In this document: positions 1-8,750 of the stretch, one piece after another
Layout: each line of letters starts with the position of its first letter
Position numbering within the stretch: the stretch's first letter is position 1
Assembly (NCBI GenBank): GCA_937901345.1
Contig: CALCHM010000128.1
Span: forward strand, 1 to 64,000
Length of the DNA stretch: 64,000 nt
Direction: 5' to 3'
Source of the DNA: an uncultured Prevotella sp.
GTDB lineage: Bacteria > Bacteroidota > Bacteroidia > Bacteroidales > Bacteroidaceae
The notes under the pieces: model-generated
Told to the model about the DNA's origin: nothing
The model's input: the letters and a program-made list of their open reading frames with translations, nothing else
Databases searched by the model: none
Translations under genes and position numbers: made by a program

Positions 1-1340
1 GCGTTGAAACTTCTCCTGAAGACCTCGCAGGTATGGCTGTTGCAGAAGGTATCCTCACTGCACGCGGCGGTATGACTTCTCACGCAGCAGTTGTTGCTCG
101 CGGTATGGGTAAGTGCTGCGTATCAGGTGCCGGTGCTATCAACGTTGACTACTATGCTAAGACTGTAGAAATTGCAGGCGTTGTATATAAGGAAGGTGAC
201 TTCATCTCATTGAACGGTACTACTGGTCGCGTTTACGCTGGTGAAATCCCCACTCAGGCTGCAGAACTCAGCGGTGACTTCGCAGAACTCATGGACCTCT
301 GCTCTAAGCACTCTAAGCTCGTAGTTCGCACAAATGCTGATACTCCTCACGATGCAACAGTTGCTCGCAACTTCGGTGCTGTAGGTATCGGTCTCTGCCG
401 TACAGAACACATGTTCTTCGAAGCTGAAAAGATCGTTGCTATGCGCGAAATGATCCTTTCTCAGGATTCTGAAGGTCGTGAAAAGGCACTTGCTAAGATT
501 CTCCCCTACCAGAAGGCAGACTTCGTAGGTATCTTCAAGGCAATGGACGGTTGTCCCGTTAACGTTCGCCTCCTCGATCCTCCTCTCCACGAATTCGTTC
601 CCCACGATCTCAAGGGTCAGCAGGAAATGGCTGAAGCTATGGGCGTAACTGTTGAATACATCCAGCAGCGCGTTCACTCTCTCGCAGAAGCGAACCCCAT
701 GCTCGGTCACCGTGGTTGCCGTCTTGGTAACACTTATCCCGAAATCACAGCAATGCAGACTCGCGCTATCCTCGGTGCTGCTTGCCAGTTGAAGAAGGAA
801 GGTCTCAATCCTCAGCCCGAAATCATGGTGCCCCTCACAGGTATCCTCTACGAATTCGAAGCTCAGGAAAAGGTTATCCGCGAAACTGCAGCTAAGGTAT
901 TTGCTGAAGAAGGCGTAGAAGTTCCCTTCAAGGTTGGTACAATGATCGAAATTCCTCGTGCTGCCCTCACTGCTAACCGCATCGCAAGCCGCGCTGAATA
1001 CTTCTCATTCGGTACAAACGACTTGACTCAGATGACATTCGGTTACTCTCGTGACGACATCGCTTCATTCCTCCCCGTATATCTCGAAAAGAAGATCTTG
1101 AAGGTAGACCCCTTCCAGGTACTCGACCAGAACGGTGTAGGTCAGTTGGTTGAAATGGCAGTTGCTAAGGGTCGTCAGGTTCGTCCCGAACTCAAGTGCG
1201 GTATCTGTGGTGAACACGGTGGTGAACCCACTTCTGTTAAGTTCTGCCACAAGGTTGGTCTCAACTACGTATCTTGCTCACCCTTCCGCGTGCCCATCGC
1301 TCGCCTCGCTGCTGCTCAGGCTGCTGTGGAAGAAGCATAA
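1..1340 (+). CDS. ppdK: Pyruvate, phosphate dikinase, C-terminal part (5' end outside window)
   Basis: Interconverts pyruvate, ATP and phosphate with phosphoenolpyruvate, AMP and pyrophosphate in the cytoplasm. The reading frame is open from base 3, so the start lies upstream; about 445 of the roughly 900 residues usual for the family are present. The phosphohistidine swivel motif [15 protein letters not shown] is near the window start, followed by the PEP-utilising TIM barrel with the typical GTMIEIPRA stretch, the GTNDLTQ motif and the catalytic-cysteine motif GICGEHGG near the C-terminus. The stop is followed by a strong hairpin terminator. Identity is firm because all three family motifs are visible in order. 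Nothing looks damaged. Confidence 0.97.
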   Translation, partial: VETSPEDLAGMAVAEGILTARGGMTSHAAVVARGMGKCCVSGAGAINVDYYAKTVEIAGVVYKEGDFISLNGTTGRVYAGEIPTQAAELSGDFAELMDLCSKHSKLVVRTNADTPHDATVARNFGAVGIGLCRTEHMFFEAEKIVAMREMILSQDSEGREKALAKILPYQKADFVGIFKAMDGCPVNVRLLDPPLHEFVPHDLKGQQEMAEAMGVTVEYIQQRVHSLAEANPMLGHRGCRLGNTYPEITAMQTRAILGAACQLKKEGLNPQPEIMVPLTGILYEFEAQEKVIRETAAKVFAEEGVEVPFKVGTMIEIPRAALTANRIASRAEYFSFGTNDLTQMTFGYSRDDIASFLPVYLEKKILKVDPFQVLDQNGVGQLVEMAVAKGRQVRPELKCGICGEHGGEPTSVKFCHKVGLNYVSCSPFRVPIARLAAAQAAVEEA

Positions 1341-1371
1341 TTGTATTAGAAATAGTTCTAATCACTATACT

Positions 1372-1407
1372 AAAAGGACTTGCTCACAAGTGGGCAAGTC
1401 CTTTTTT
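1372..1407. terminator. Rho-independent terminator between convergent genes
   Basis: Stem GGACTTGC / GCAAGTCC with flanking A-run on the left and a run of six T on the right. It lies 31 bases after the ppdK stop and before the end of the convergent DUF6261-like gene, so it can serve both, more strongly on the plus strand. Confidence 0.85.
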
Positions 1408-1449
1408 ATGTCAAAATGATTCGTTTTAAATATCCGTCTGCTCCGCTTT

Positions 1450-2175
1450 CTACGAGTCGGTGTTTTCCGCATTTTCCTTGCGCGTTTTGCGTGCCTTGAT
1501 GAGTGCACGTGCGTCTGCGATGTAGGTGTTGACGGTATCGATGTATTTTTCGTAATGTGGTTGCTGATAGATGGCATAAAGAGCATTCACCTTCATGTTG
1601 AGCAAACGAAAAGCTTGTTCAGCATGGCTGCGCTGCGTGCGCGCAATACCTGTGATTGTAGCAGCATCTTCTGCCGACTTTTGCATATTGATTTCTTCAA
1701 AACGGTCGGCAGCAGCTTGCATCGCCTCCAACCATGGAGCAAAATGCAACGTCTCAATTTGCTGCTTTGGCAAATGCAGCAATTCATTAAGCAAATGGTG
1801 CGCCTTGGCATATTCCACAGAGAAACCCATGTGCGCAATGCGTCCGTATTTATCAAACAGTGCGAACAAATCATGCGCAGCCTCACGCACTTCGGCTAAT
1901 GGATGGTGCAACATCAGTCGTGCATAGGAATAAGCATTGGTGTGAAGTTCGTCAAACGCACGGTCGGCAGCACGTTGCTGAGCGGTAAACGAATTTTTCC
2001 TGTTACCTACTACCACTTCATCCAATGCGTCCACCGCTTTCACAAATTGGTCAGCCATTTCACGGTCAGTACCTTCAGGAAACAACGCGCGCACAAGTTC
2101 CTTCATGCGCAATAAAATGCCAAAGAACTCCATCATGTGGAGTCTGCTAAGGTCGAGTTTTGATGTCTGCTTCAT
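1450..2175 (-). CDS. DUF6261-like protein of unknown function
   Basis: A 241-residue soluble, helix-rich protein without signal peptide or membrane segment. The composition (many Ala, Glu, Leu, Lys) and the opening pattern LDLSRLHMMEFFG resemble the Bacteroidota-specific DUF6261 family, which has no known function and often occurs in several copies per genome (recalled knowledge). The tail is strongly basic, with a KARKTRKE stretch. The gene points away from the 41-bp-period palindrome array that begins about 120 bases upstream of its start codon, so the array sits in its 5' region. No catalytic motif is visible. The family assignment rests on pattern recall and is moderate. Confidence 0.7.
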   Translation of the reverse strand: MKQTSKLDLSRLHMMEFFGILLRMKELVRALFPEGTDREMADQFVKAVDALDEVVVGNRKNSFTAQQRAADRAFDELHTNAYSYARLMLHHPLAEVREAAHDLFALFDKYGRIAHMGFSVEYAKAHHLLNELLHLPKQQIETLHFAPWLEAMQAAADRFEEINMQKSAEDAATITGIARTQRSHAEQAFRLLNMKVNALYAIYQQPHYEKYIDTVNTYIADARALIKARKTRKENAENTDS

Positions 2176-2293
2176 CAGTCAATGGATATTACGATTCAAA
2201 ATCACTTGTTTTTGAGGAAAAATACGGGTTTCAAAAGGTGAAATAGGTTCTCCACGAGTAAGAGAAACGATTGCTGCACGTGACCCCTACCTT

Positions 2294-2595
2294 CATCAAT
2301 CCCCGACAAATATACAATATTTTTACAAATTTCATCGGGGATCCCGACAACAAACATTATTCTCTTATCACATTATCGGGAATCCCGAAAGAAACAAGCA
2401 CAAATAAACACATTATTCGGGTCACCCGACATAAAGAAAAGTAAAACATTCATAACTTCGGGAATACCGACAGGTTTATTAAGCAGGAATACAAATAATC
2501 GGGAATACCGACAGAAAATTTTACATCGTTATTATTCTTTCGGGATTCCCGACACTTTAATGTAAAGAAATGTTAATATGTCGGGGCATAAATTC
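2294..2595. repeat. Array A: 15-bp palindromes at exact 41-bp period with unique 26-bp spacers
   Basis: Units begin at 2294, 2335, 2376, 2417, 2458, 2499, 2540 and 2581, each step exactly 41. Six full units follow TCGGGNNNCCCGACA (for example TCGGGGATCCCGACA at 2335 and TCGGGTCACCCGACA at 2417). The two end units keep only the inward-facing half: CCCCGACA at 2301-2308 and TCGGGG at 2581-2586. The 5-bp arms persist while the 3-base centre varies; units at 2458 and 2499 carry one arm mismatch. The seven 26-base spacers are AT-rich and differ from each other. The last unit overlaps the stop codon of the GH43-like gene (2594-2596). The remaining bases of this gap (2176-2293) show nothing I recognise. 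Confidence 0.9.
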
Positions 2596-3754
2596 AATCG
2601 TTCACAGCAACAGATACGACATTCGGACGCATAATAACAGGTGTCCCTTCGGCAGTAAAGGTTATGGGCAACCATAAGTAACGACTGTCGGAGGGACACT
2701 TCGGTTTCCACACATCAGCCATGAACAAGAACGCCCCCTGACGCCCTTCGACAGGAAGCACAAAAGTGCCTTGCGCACCAAAAGTAAGTTCTGAATGCTC
2801 ACCCACGCACGGATTCTCATGCTGCGTCCAAGGTCCCCAAATCGTAGGTGCCGAAAACATGCGTGCCGCATTGGGATCCCAACCCGTACATCCCGAAGTA
2901 ATCATCCAATACTGCCCGTTGTGCTTAAACATCGTGGGGGCTTCGTTCATTCCCCCGGGAGCAACACGGATGTATTTCCCTTTGTGCGAACAATAGTCAG
3001 CTGAAAGTTCTGCAATATGCAAAGTCATATTTTCTTCTGAGGAATAAATGTGATACGCTTTTCCATCCTCATCCTTAAAAAGGGTCATGTCTCGCGCCAT
3101 TTGTCCTGTTGAAATATCTCGTTTGAGGAACAAGCCCTTTTCCACCGCGGCATACCATTTTTTTGTCCACCACTTTTTATAATCTTTAGGCTGCAACTGC
3201 ATCATCTCTCCCCATTGTTTGTCAGACATGTCTATGGGCAACACGTCAGGATTGACACGCATCGAACGTACATAACGAAACGGCCCCTTTGGATTATCAC
3301 TCACTGCCACAGCCGTACGCGCAGCGCTATATCCCTTCCCTTTCAATTCCAGGTGAAACCACATTACGAACTGCTTCGTCATCTCATTATAAATCACCTT
3401 TGGGCGCTCCATGACGCATCCGCGTTCAATATCGGCACCTACAGAATCGACAACGGACAACGCAACTCCGCAGTTCTCCCACCTGCGCAAATCCTTCGAA
3501 GCATAACAGGTAATCCCCACCATCGCTGCAGTAGTGAAATCACTTTTGTGCTCACCATACCAATAATACGTGCCTTGATGGTACAACACACCCCCACCAT
3601 GAGCATTAATAGGATTCCCCTGCGTATCCATCCATTCTTCGCCATTACACAACACGCCAAAAGCAGCAGGGGTTGCACATGAGACAAAACTAGTGAGCAG
3701 GCATGTCACACCCACTCCCACAAACATTTTAAACATAAGTTTCTTTAAATACAT
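2594..3754 (-). CDS. GH43-like glycoside hydrolase lipoprotein
   Basis: Predicted surface or periplasmic lipoprotein of 386 residues. The leader ends in a lipobox-like FVSC at about residues 23-26, after a hydrophobic stretch. The rest matches the five-bladed beta-propeller of glycoside hydrolase family 43, most like the subfamily seen in Bacteroidota proteins that act on galactan or related side chains. Repeated blade motifs are visible: YYWYGEHKSD, CYASKDLRRWE, YHIYSSEEN, YWMITSGCTGWDPN and SAPTIWGPW. The acidic residues of the propeller cannot be assigned with certainty by eye. It stands alone, without SusCD partners, between the array A gap and a C1 peptidase. The substrate is unknown. 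Confidence 0.8.
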   Translation of the reverse strand: MYLKKLMFKMFVGVGVTCLLTSFVSCATPAAFGVLCNGEEWMDTQGNPINAHGGGVLYHQGTYYWYGEHKSDFTTAAMVGITCYASKDLRRWENCGVALSVVDSVGADIERGCVMERPKVIYNEMTKQFVMWFHLELKGKGYSAARTAVAVSDNPKGPFRYVRSMRVNPDVLPIDMSDKQWGEMMQLQPKDYKKWWTKKWYAAVEKGLFLKRDISTGQMARDMTLFKDEDGKAYHIYSSEENMTLHIAELSADYCSHKGKYIRVAPGGMNEAPTMFKHNGQYWMITSGCTGWDPNAARMFSAPTIWGPWTQHENPCVGEHSELTFGAQGTFVLPVEGRQGAFLFMADVWKPKCPSDSRYLWLPITFTAEGTPVIMRPNVVSVAVND

Positions 3755-3787
3755 ACTAATTCCGTTTCAATTTTGCTTGCGAAATTA

Positions 3788-3823
3788 CGTAAAATGGGCG
3801 ACAAACCGCAGTCTGTCGCCCAT
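3788..3823 (-). terminator. Terminator of the C1 peptidase gene
   Basis: Perfect 10-bp stem ATGGGCGACA / TGTCGCCCAT followed on the minus strand by TTTTACG. It lies 27 bases after the stop of the minus-strand peptidase gene and before the GH43-like gene. Confidence 0.8.
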
Positions 3824-3850
3824 AATTGGTGTTATAATTTGTATAACGTA

Positions 3851-5026
3851 TTACTTGATACCCAACTTCTTTGCAATCTTCTTGGGAAGCGCGTCCTTGT
3901 GGATAACGATGTTCATAGTCTTGTAAGCAACGAATGCCTTAGTAGCGTAGAACATACCCTTGTAAGGACCGTATTCACCCCATGAGTTCTTCACCATGAA
4001 GTATTCCTTACCGTTGTTGTCCTTAGCAAGACCGTAAATGAGCATACCGTGGTCGTCAGTAGTTTCCCAGTTGTCGTAAGCCACCTGGCGCATTTCCTGA
4101 GTGATTGTCATTTCGTCGTCACCACCAGAGATTGCAGCACCCTTGAAGTTGTCACCTGTCCAACGCGCAGCGTCTGAACCAGTCTTGTCGTTTGCCTTAC
4201 CGTTAGAAGGAACTTCAGCAACACCCTTACGAGCGTTGAAACCCTTTTCACTTACGTCAGAACCCCACGCGAAAGTGTAACCGTTGCGAACAGCTTCGTC
4301 CATCACCTGCATGAACTCATCGAGGGGAAGGTTGTAGCTTTCAGCCCAACGCCAGTTGTCCTGAATTTCGAGAACGAACTTAGAGTAGAAGGGGTGGTGT
4401 GTGTAACTTGTGAGTGAAACGTAGTCATCGGGGTTCAAACCGAGTTCTTCTGCATATGACTTAGGAGTGAACTTCTTGCCGTCAACTTCAAACTCTGTGG
4501 GGAGCGCACCGAAGTAGTTGGTGTAAATAGCGTTCAAGTCCTTGCGCCAAACGGGATTGATCTTCTTGAGTTTACCCTTTGCGAGTGCTTCAACATACGC
4601 AGTTGTTACAGCGTCGAGCTGGTTTGCGTTGAAGAGAGAGTCACCGTAAGGAGTACCAGGTGCAGGCATTGCAGACTGGGGAACAAGACCGTGGTGCTTC
4701 AAACCGTAGATAGCATCATAGAAAGAACCACCCTGTGAGAACGAAGCGTCACCGTGAGTGCGGATAGCCTTGTCAGCACGATCCATGTAAGTGTTGAACA
4801 CGAGGTAAGATTCGCAAAGGTCAACTTCGCCCTTACCCAAACGAAGTACTTCAGCTTCGAGGAAAGCGTAAGAAGAATACGCCCAGCAAGTACCGCTCTG
4901 ATTCTGGTCCTTGATAGAGGTAATCTTGTTTTCCTTAATAACTTCATACACAAGAGAGTCCTTCTTTTCCTGTGCAGTAGCGCCAACAGCCATAACTGCG
5001 AGCGCAAGCGTTAACATTTTCTTCAT
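3851..5026 (-). CDS. C1 family cysteine peptidase (bleomycin hydrolase / aminopeptidase C type), exported
   Basis: A papain-fold peptidase of 391 residues with an N-terminal export signal (MKKMLTLALAVMAVGATAQ), so it probably acts in the periplasm rather than the cytoplasm where classical PepC works. The catalytic cysteine is in QSGTCWAYSSY (Cys at about 47). The catalytic His and Asn appear near the C-terminus in DDHGMLIYG and VKNSWGEYGP. The insertions between them fit the bleomycin-hydrolase subfamily, shortened compared with about 450 residues for cytosolic PepC. A hairpin terminator follows the gene, and 79 bases separate it from the Xaa-Pro peptidase upstream. Both are peptidases and could be expressed together. 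Confidence 0.92.
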   Translation of the reverse strand: MKKMLTLALAVMAVGATAQEKKDSLVYEVIKENKITSIKDQNQSGTCWAYSSYAFLEAEVLRLGKGEVDLCESYLVFNTYMDRADKAIRTHGDASFSQGGSFYDAIYGLKHHGLVPQSAMPAPGTPYGDSLFNANQLDAVTTAYVEALAKGKLKKINPVWRKDLNAIYTNYFGALPTEFEVDGKKFTPKSYAEELGLNPDDYVSLTSYTHHPFYSKFVLEIQDNWRWAESYNLPLDEFMQVMDEAVRNGYTFAWGSDVSEKGFNARKGVAEVPSNGKANDKTGSDAARWTGDNFKGAAISGGDDEMTITQEMRQVAYDNWETTDDHGMLIYGLAKDNNGKEYFMVKNSWGEYGPYKGMFYATKAFVAYKTMNIVIHKDALPKKIAKKLGIK

Positions 5027-5105
5027 CTTTTAATTATTTAGGTTGTTAAGAATTATTCTGTTATACGGAGGATGATAACTATAGTCACTATTGAGAATAT
5101 AGAGA

Positions 5106-6509
5106 CTATAAATTTTGCGATTCCAAGAACGCTTCCACTTCTGCCGTGTGGTAAGGAATGCGTTCATCACCAAGGAAGCGGCAACCATCAGCAGTAATCA
5201 GCACGTCGTCTTCAATGCGGATGCCACCAAAATCCTTATACGTATCGATAACATCGAAGTTGAGGAAGTCCTTGTTAATGCCTTCCTTGCGCCAAAGGTC
5301 GATGAGGTCGGGAATGAAGTAGATTCCGGGTTCGTCAGTCACCACGAAACCTTCTTCCAAGCGACGTCCGAAGCGCAAACTTGCAGTGCCAAACTGACTG
5401 CTGGGACGTGTTTCTTCATCGTAACCCACGTGGATTTGACCAAGACCTTCCATGTCATGCACGTCCATACCCATCATATGCCCCAAGCCGTGGGGCAAGA
5501 AAAGGGCGTGAGCACCTGCCTGAACGGCATCTTCAGTATTGCCCTTCATGAGTCCAAGCGCCTTCAAACGTTCTGTCATCAAGCGGCACACGTCCATGTG
5601 CACATCATAGTAACGCACCCCTGGACGACAATGCGTGAGTGCCAAGTCGTGGCAATCTACTACAATATCGTAAATATCCTTTTGGCGCTGCGTGAACTTA
5701 CCCGAGATAGGCGTTGTACGCGTATGGTCAGAACAATAATGGTTCACCGTTTCTGCACCAGCATCAACAAGCAATAAGCGTCCTGCTTCCAACTGTCGCG
5801 CAGAGGGATAACCGTGAAGCACCTCGCCATGCATCGAAACAATGCTCTGGAACGAACATATTGCACCATGAGAAGCAGCAATACCGTCAAGAACGCCGCC
5901 GATGTAGCGTTCTGTCACACCAGGTTTTGCCATCGACATCGCTGCCGTGTGCATCAAGTAACCGATGTGACTGGCGCGTTCCATTTCAGCAATTTCTTCA
6001 GCCGACTTCTTTGAGCGCAACTTCACCACGGCATTGATAAGCGCTAATGAAGCCTCAGCCTTCTGCTTTGAGGGATGAATACCGGTGAGGTCCATCAACT
6101 GAATCATCGTATCGTGGCGATAAGGAGGCAAGAAATGCACTTTTCTGCCTTGTGCCTTTGCAGCAGCAACGAGTTCAACCAACTTTGCCATCGGAGCCGT
6201 TTCAGCAACCCCACTCTGTTGTGCCATTTCTACGACAGAAGTTACGCTACCATACCAAACGATGTCATCAATATCAATTTCATCGCCCACAAGCGTTTCC
6301 ACACCGCTTTCGCAGTCAATAACGCCCACAAGACCGTCACGGTGTTGACCGAAGAAGTACAAGAAACTGCTATCCTGGCGGAACTTGTAGGCATTAGCGG
6401 GATAATTCATGGGCGCATCATTGTTGCCCATAAGGAGAATCAATCCTTCGCCTACCAACTGGCGCAACGCCGCACGGCGTTCAACGTATGTTTCTTTTGA
6501 AAAAAGCAT
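5106..6509 (-). CDS. pepP: Xaa-Pro aminopeptidase, M24B family
   Basis: Removes the N-terminal residue from peptides with proline in second position. The 467-residue protein has the N-terminal AMP_N domain (about 1-135) and the pita-bread catalytic domain (about 165-455). The five metal ligands of the family are visible: Asp249 and Asp261 in VDAGAETVNHYCSDHTR, a His in HGLGHMMG (about 340-347), Glu393 in DEPGIYF and Glu433 in GIRIEDD. No signal peptide is seen, so it is cytoplasmic. It ends 79 bases before the C1 peptidase start. Upstream on the minus strand a TATCTTTGC box (complement of 6580-6588) may be its -7 element. Confidence 0.95.
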   Translation of the reverse strand: MLFSKETYVERRAALRQLVGEGLILLMGNNDAPMNYPANAYKFRQDSSFLYFFGQHRDGLVGVIDCESGVETLVGDEIDIDDIVWYGSVTSVVEMAQQSGVAETAPMAKLVELVAAAKAQGRKVHFLPPYRHDTMIQLMDLTGIHPSKQKAEASLALINAVVKLRSKKSAEEIAEMERASHIGYLMHTAAMSMAKPGVTERYIGGVLDGIAASHGAICSFQSIVSMHGEVLHGYPSARQLEAGRLLLVDAGAETVNHYCSDHTRTTPISGKFTQRQKDIYDIVVDCHDLALTHCRPGVRYYDVHMDVCRLMTERLKALGLMKGNTEDAVQAGAHALFLPHGLGHMMGMDVHDMEGLGQIHVGYDEETRPSSQFGTASLRFGRRLEEGFVVTDEPGIYFIPDLIDLWRKEGINKDFLNFDVIDTYKDFGGIRIEDDVLITADGCRFLGDERIPYHTAEVEAFLESQNL

Positions 6510-6579
6510 AGTCTTTCATTTTTTACCCCTCACACATTCTTCCGTACAGAAGAAAGATTGAGGGGATTGTAAATCTTTT

Positions 6580-6650
6580 GCAAAGATACAATAATATAAT
6601 GAATTACGGGACGGTCCCTATCATAATTACCCAAATTTCCTTAACTTTGC
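6580..6650. promoter_or_regulatory. Divergent promoter region with Bacteroidota -7 boxes
   Basis: Two TAnnTTTGC boxes face outward: TATCTTTGC on the minus strand (complement of 6580-6588) toward pepP and TAACTTTGC on the plus strand (6642-6650) toward the patatin gene. Clear TTTG -33 elements at the expected spacing are not visible, so the assignment rests on the -7 boxes alone. Confidence 0.45.
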
Positions 6651-6687
6651 CTAGCACAATTCACCTATTATTCAAAAGAAGAAACAC

Positions 6688-7557
6688 ATGCAAAATAAGA
6701 ATAAGGAACTGTTGCGCAATGCCGGACTCGTGTTAGAGGGAGGCGGAATGCGCGGTGTATTCACAACAGGCGTCTTGGATTATATGCTGGACGCAAAAAT
6801 CTATTTACCTTATGGGGTCGGCGTTTCGGCTGGTGCCTGTCACGGACTTTCCTATATGAGTCGCCAACGTGAACGTGCGCGCAAATCTACGCTTGACATC
6901 ATGTACACCCACTCGTATGTTGGGTTGAAGTATTGGCGCAAGCAGCGCAGTCTGCTCGATATGGACTTCCTTTATAACACCTTGCCGCGCCAAATTTACC
7001 CCTATGACTACGAGACGTATTTTGCAAACCCTGCAACGTATGAAATTGTAACGACAAACTGTCTTACGGGCGAACCCAATTATTTCACAGATAAGGAAAG
7101 CGAAGACCGCATCCTAACGTTAGCACGTGCGACGAGTAGTTTGCCTTACATCTGTCCGATGGTTGAAGTAGATGGTGTTCCCATGTTAGACGGAGGTATT
7201 TCAGACAGCATTCCCCTGCAACGCGCCATTGATTGCGGACACGAATTCAACGTCGTAGTGCTTACTCGCAATGCAGGTTTCCGCTTCAATTCGGGGTTCT
7301 ACCGCCGCACAGCCTTCCTGTATCGCAAATATCCCAAGTTGCGCGAAACACTCTCACGCCGCAACGAAATGTACAATGCACAGATGGAGTTGGTAGAGCG
7401 ATTGGAACGCGAAGGAAAGATACTTGTCATTCGTCCTGAGCGACCGCTTGAAGTGGGACGCCTCTGCAAGGATCCTGTAAAGATGCGTCGCCTTTATGAA
7501 GAAGGTTACGAGGTTGCAAAGCGCACGTTTGAACGATTTTTGAAGGAAGAAAATTAG
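6688..7557 (+). CDS. Patatin-like phospholipase
   Basis: A serine lipid acyl hydrolase of 289 residues. The oxyanion-hole motif GGGMRGVF lies near residue 18, the nucleophile elbow GVSAG (Ser about 47) follows, and the catalytic aspartate sits in MLDGGISDSIP (about 165-175). This gives the complete Ser-Asp dyad. No signal peptide is seen, so the protein should be cytoplasmic or membrane-associated, as for the YjjU-like bacterial patatins it resembles. It is transcribed alone from the divergent region shared with pepP. A long pyrimidine-rich repeat follows its stop. Confidence 0.93.
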   Translation: MQNKNKELLRNAGLVLEGGGMRGVFTTGVLDYMLDAKIYLPYGVGVSAGACHGLSYMSRQRERARKSTLDIMYTHSYVGLKYWRKQRSLLDMDFLYNTLPRQIYPYDYETYFANPATYEIVTTNCLTGEPNYFTDKESEDRILTLARATSSLPYICPMVEVDGVPMLDGGISDSIPLQRAIDCGHEFNVVVLTRNAGFRFNSGFYRRTAFLYRKYPKLRETLSRRNEMYNAQMELVERLEREGKILVIRPERPLEVGRLCKDPVKMRRLYEEGYEVAKRTFERFLKEEN

Positions 7558-7570
7558 ACATTATTATATA

Positions 7571-7735
7571 CCATCTCTCAACCCTCATCCCTCATCTCTC
7601 ATCTCTCATCTCTCAACTCTCATCTCTCATCTCTCAACCCTCATCTCTCAACCCTCATCTCTCATCTCTCAACCCTCATCTCTCAACTTTCATCTCTCAA
7701 CTCTCAACCCTAAACCTTCACCTCTCACCTCCCCT
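7571..7735 (+). repeat. Pyrimidine-rich tandem repeat (CTCTCAT / CTCTCAAC words) abutting a start codon
   Basis: About 165 bases built almost only from 7-8 base words CTCTCAT, CTCTCAAC and CCCTCAT in irregular order, with one strand nearly all pyrimidine plus A. It fills the whole space between the patatin stop and the ATG of the next gene at 7737. No ribosome-binding site or promoter box is visible inside it. Such a tract is prone to slippage and could alter expression of the downstream gene. Confidence 0.85.
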
Positions 7736-7736
7736 A

Positions 7737-8720
7737 ATGGTTCTCCACATTTTTAACCCCTCCCACGACGAAGCCCTTGGTTTTGGTTCACCTTATTACG
7801 TTCCCACGAAAGCTGCCATGTTGCTTGCGCGGGAACGTTGCACGTTGCCAGAACTTTGGGCAAAACCTGGAGATGCCATACTCTTAACAGACGACAGGGA
7901 GCGCCCCAATGGCAATACCACGGAGAAACCCTTCCATTATATTTACAAACGCGAACTCACCCCGAAGTTCATCAATCGGATTTCTCGCATCGAACCCTGG
8001 GGATGGAATGCCTACTTACGCCATACGCTACGCCGCCTTGGCATCCCCGATTCCCTTCTGCCAACAGATGAAGAACTCGCACATCGCAGACGGTTGAGTA
8101 GCAGAGAAACCGCCATCACCCTACTCCACCGCCTAACTTCGGAAGACGAAACACTGGCAGGACGCGCCACATGGTGCACGACAATAGAAGACGCATGGAC
8201 CGCAGTGCGCACCTATGGCAGAGCGATGGCAAAATCTCCGTGGTCGAGCAGCGGAAGAGGAGTTTTTCGAGTGGAAGCGGAAGACAATGTCATACCAGCC
8301 GATGCCCGCATGCGCAACATCATCACGCAATACGGTGGAATTGCCATAGAGGAATATTGTGAACGCATTCAAGACTTTGCCTTAGAATTCTATGCCCATC
8401 CCGATAGCACAATTACCTATGCTGGACTATCCGTATTCAACACATCGGTCGGTGGAAACTATTTAGGGAACGTATCTGGAACACAGACGGAACTACAGCA
8501 CTTCATCAGCAATCTTATGACTTGGGAGCAAATAGAAACGTGTATACAACGCCTCATCCACCACCTTCAAGTACTCCTTAACGGACACTACAACGGACCA
8601 CTTGGGGTTGACCTTATGATTGTAAAAAAAGATGGAGTCATAAAACTCCACCCTTGTGTAGAAATAAACCTTCGCAACACTATGGGGCACATCGCCCTAT
8701 TGCTTAATAACAGAAAGTGA
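7737..8720 (+). CDS. ATP-grasp-like protein of unknown function
   Basis: A 327-residue cytoplasmic protein. The N-terminus MVLHIFNPSHDEALG is a pattern I associate with an uncharacterised Bacteroidota family. The middle and C-terminal parts carry ATP-grasp features: AKSPWSSSGRGVF (about 168-180) as a lysine plus glycine-rich loop, IEEYCERIQDFALEFY as the strand pair that holds the adenine, and GVDLMIV followed by HPCVEINLRNTMG (about 295-315), with the Glu-Ile-Asn arrangement that binds magnesium. An ATP-dependent carboxylate ligase activity is inferred; substrate unknown. The ATG at 7737 directly follows the pyrimidine repeat. Its stop lies inside the stem of a shared terminator with the AraC gene. 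Confidence 0.8.
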   Translation: MVLHIFNPSHDEALGFGSPYYVPTKAAMLLARERCTLPELWAKPGDAILLTDDRERPNGNTTEKPFHYIYKRELTPKFINRISRIEPWGWNAYLRHTLRRLGIPDSLLPTDEELAHRRRLSSRETAITLLHRLTSEDETLAGRATWCTTIEDAWTAVRTYGRAMAKSPWSSSGRGVFRVEAEDNVIPADARMRNIITQYGGIAIEEYCERIQDFALEFYAHPDSTITYAGLSVFNTSVGGNYLGNVSGTQTELQHFISNLMTWEQIETCIQRLIHHLQVLLNGHYNGPLGVDLMIVKKDGVIKLHPCVEINLRNTMGHIALLLNNRK

Positions 8721-8750
8721 GAGATGGACAACACCACCTCTCACTTTTCT
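8712..8750. terminator. Bidirectional terminator overlapping both stop codons
   Basis: Stem AGTGAGAG / CTCTCACT with flanking A and T runs (8714-8748). It includes the stop of the plus-strand ATP-grasp-like gene and touches the stop of the minus-strand AraC gene, so the two convergent genes share it. Confidence 0.75.

Noticed and set aside
2294..2595. Array A as a true CRISPR locus
   Set aside because: Repeat is 15 bp and spacers 26 bp, outside known CRISPR sizes, and no cas gene or leader is seen in the window. Kept as an unknown array.
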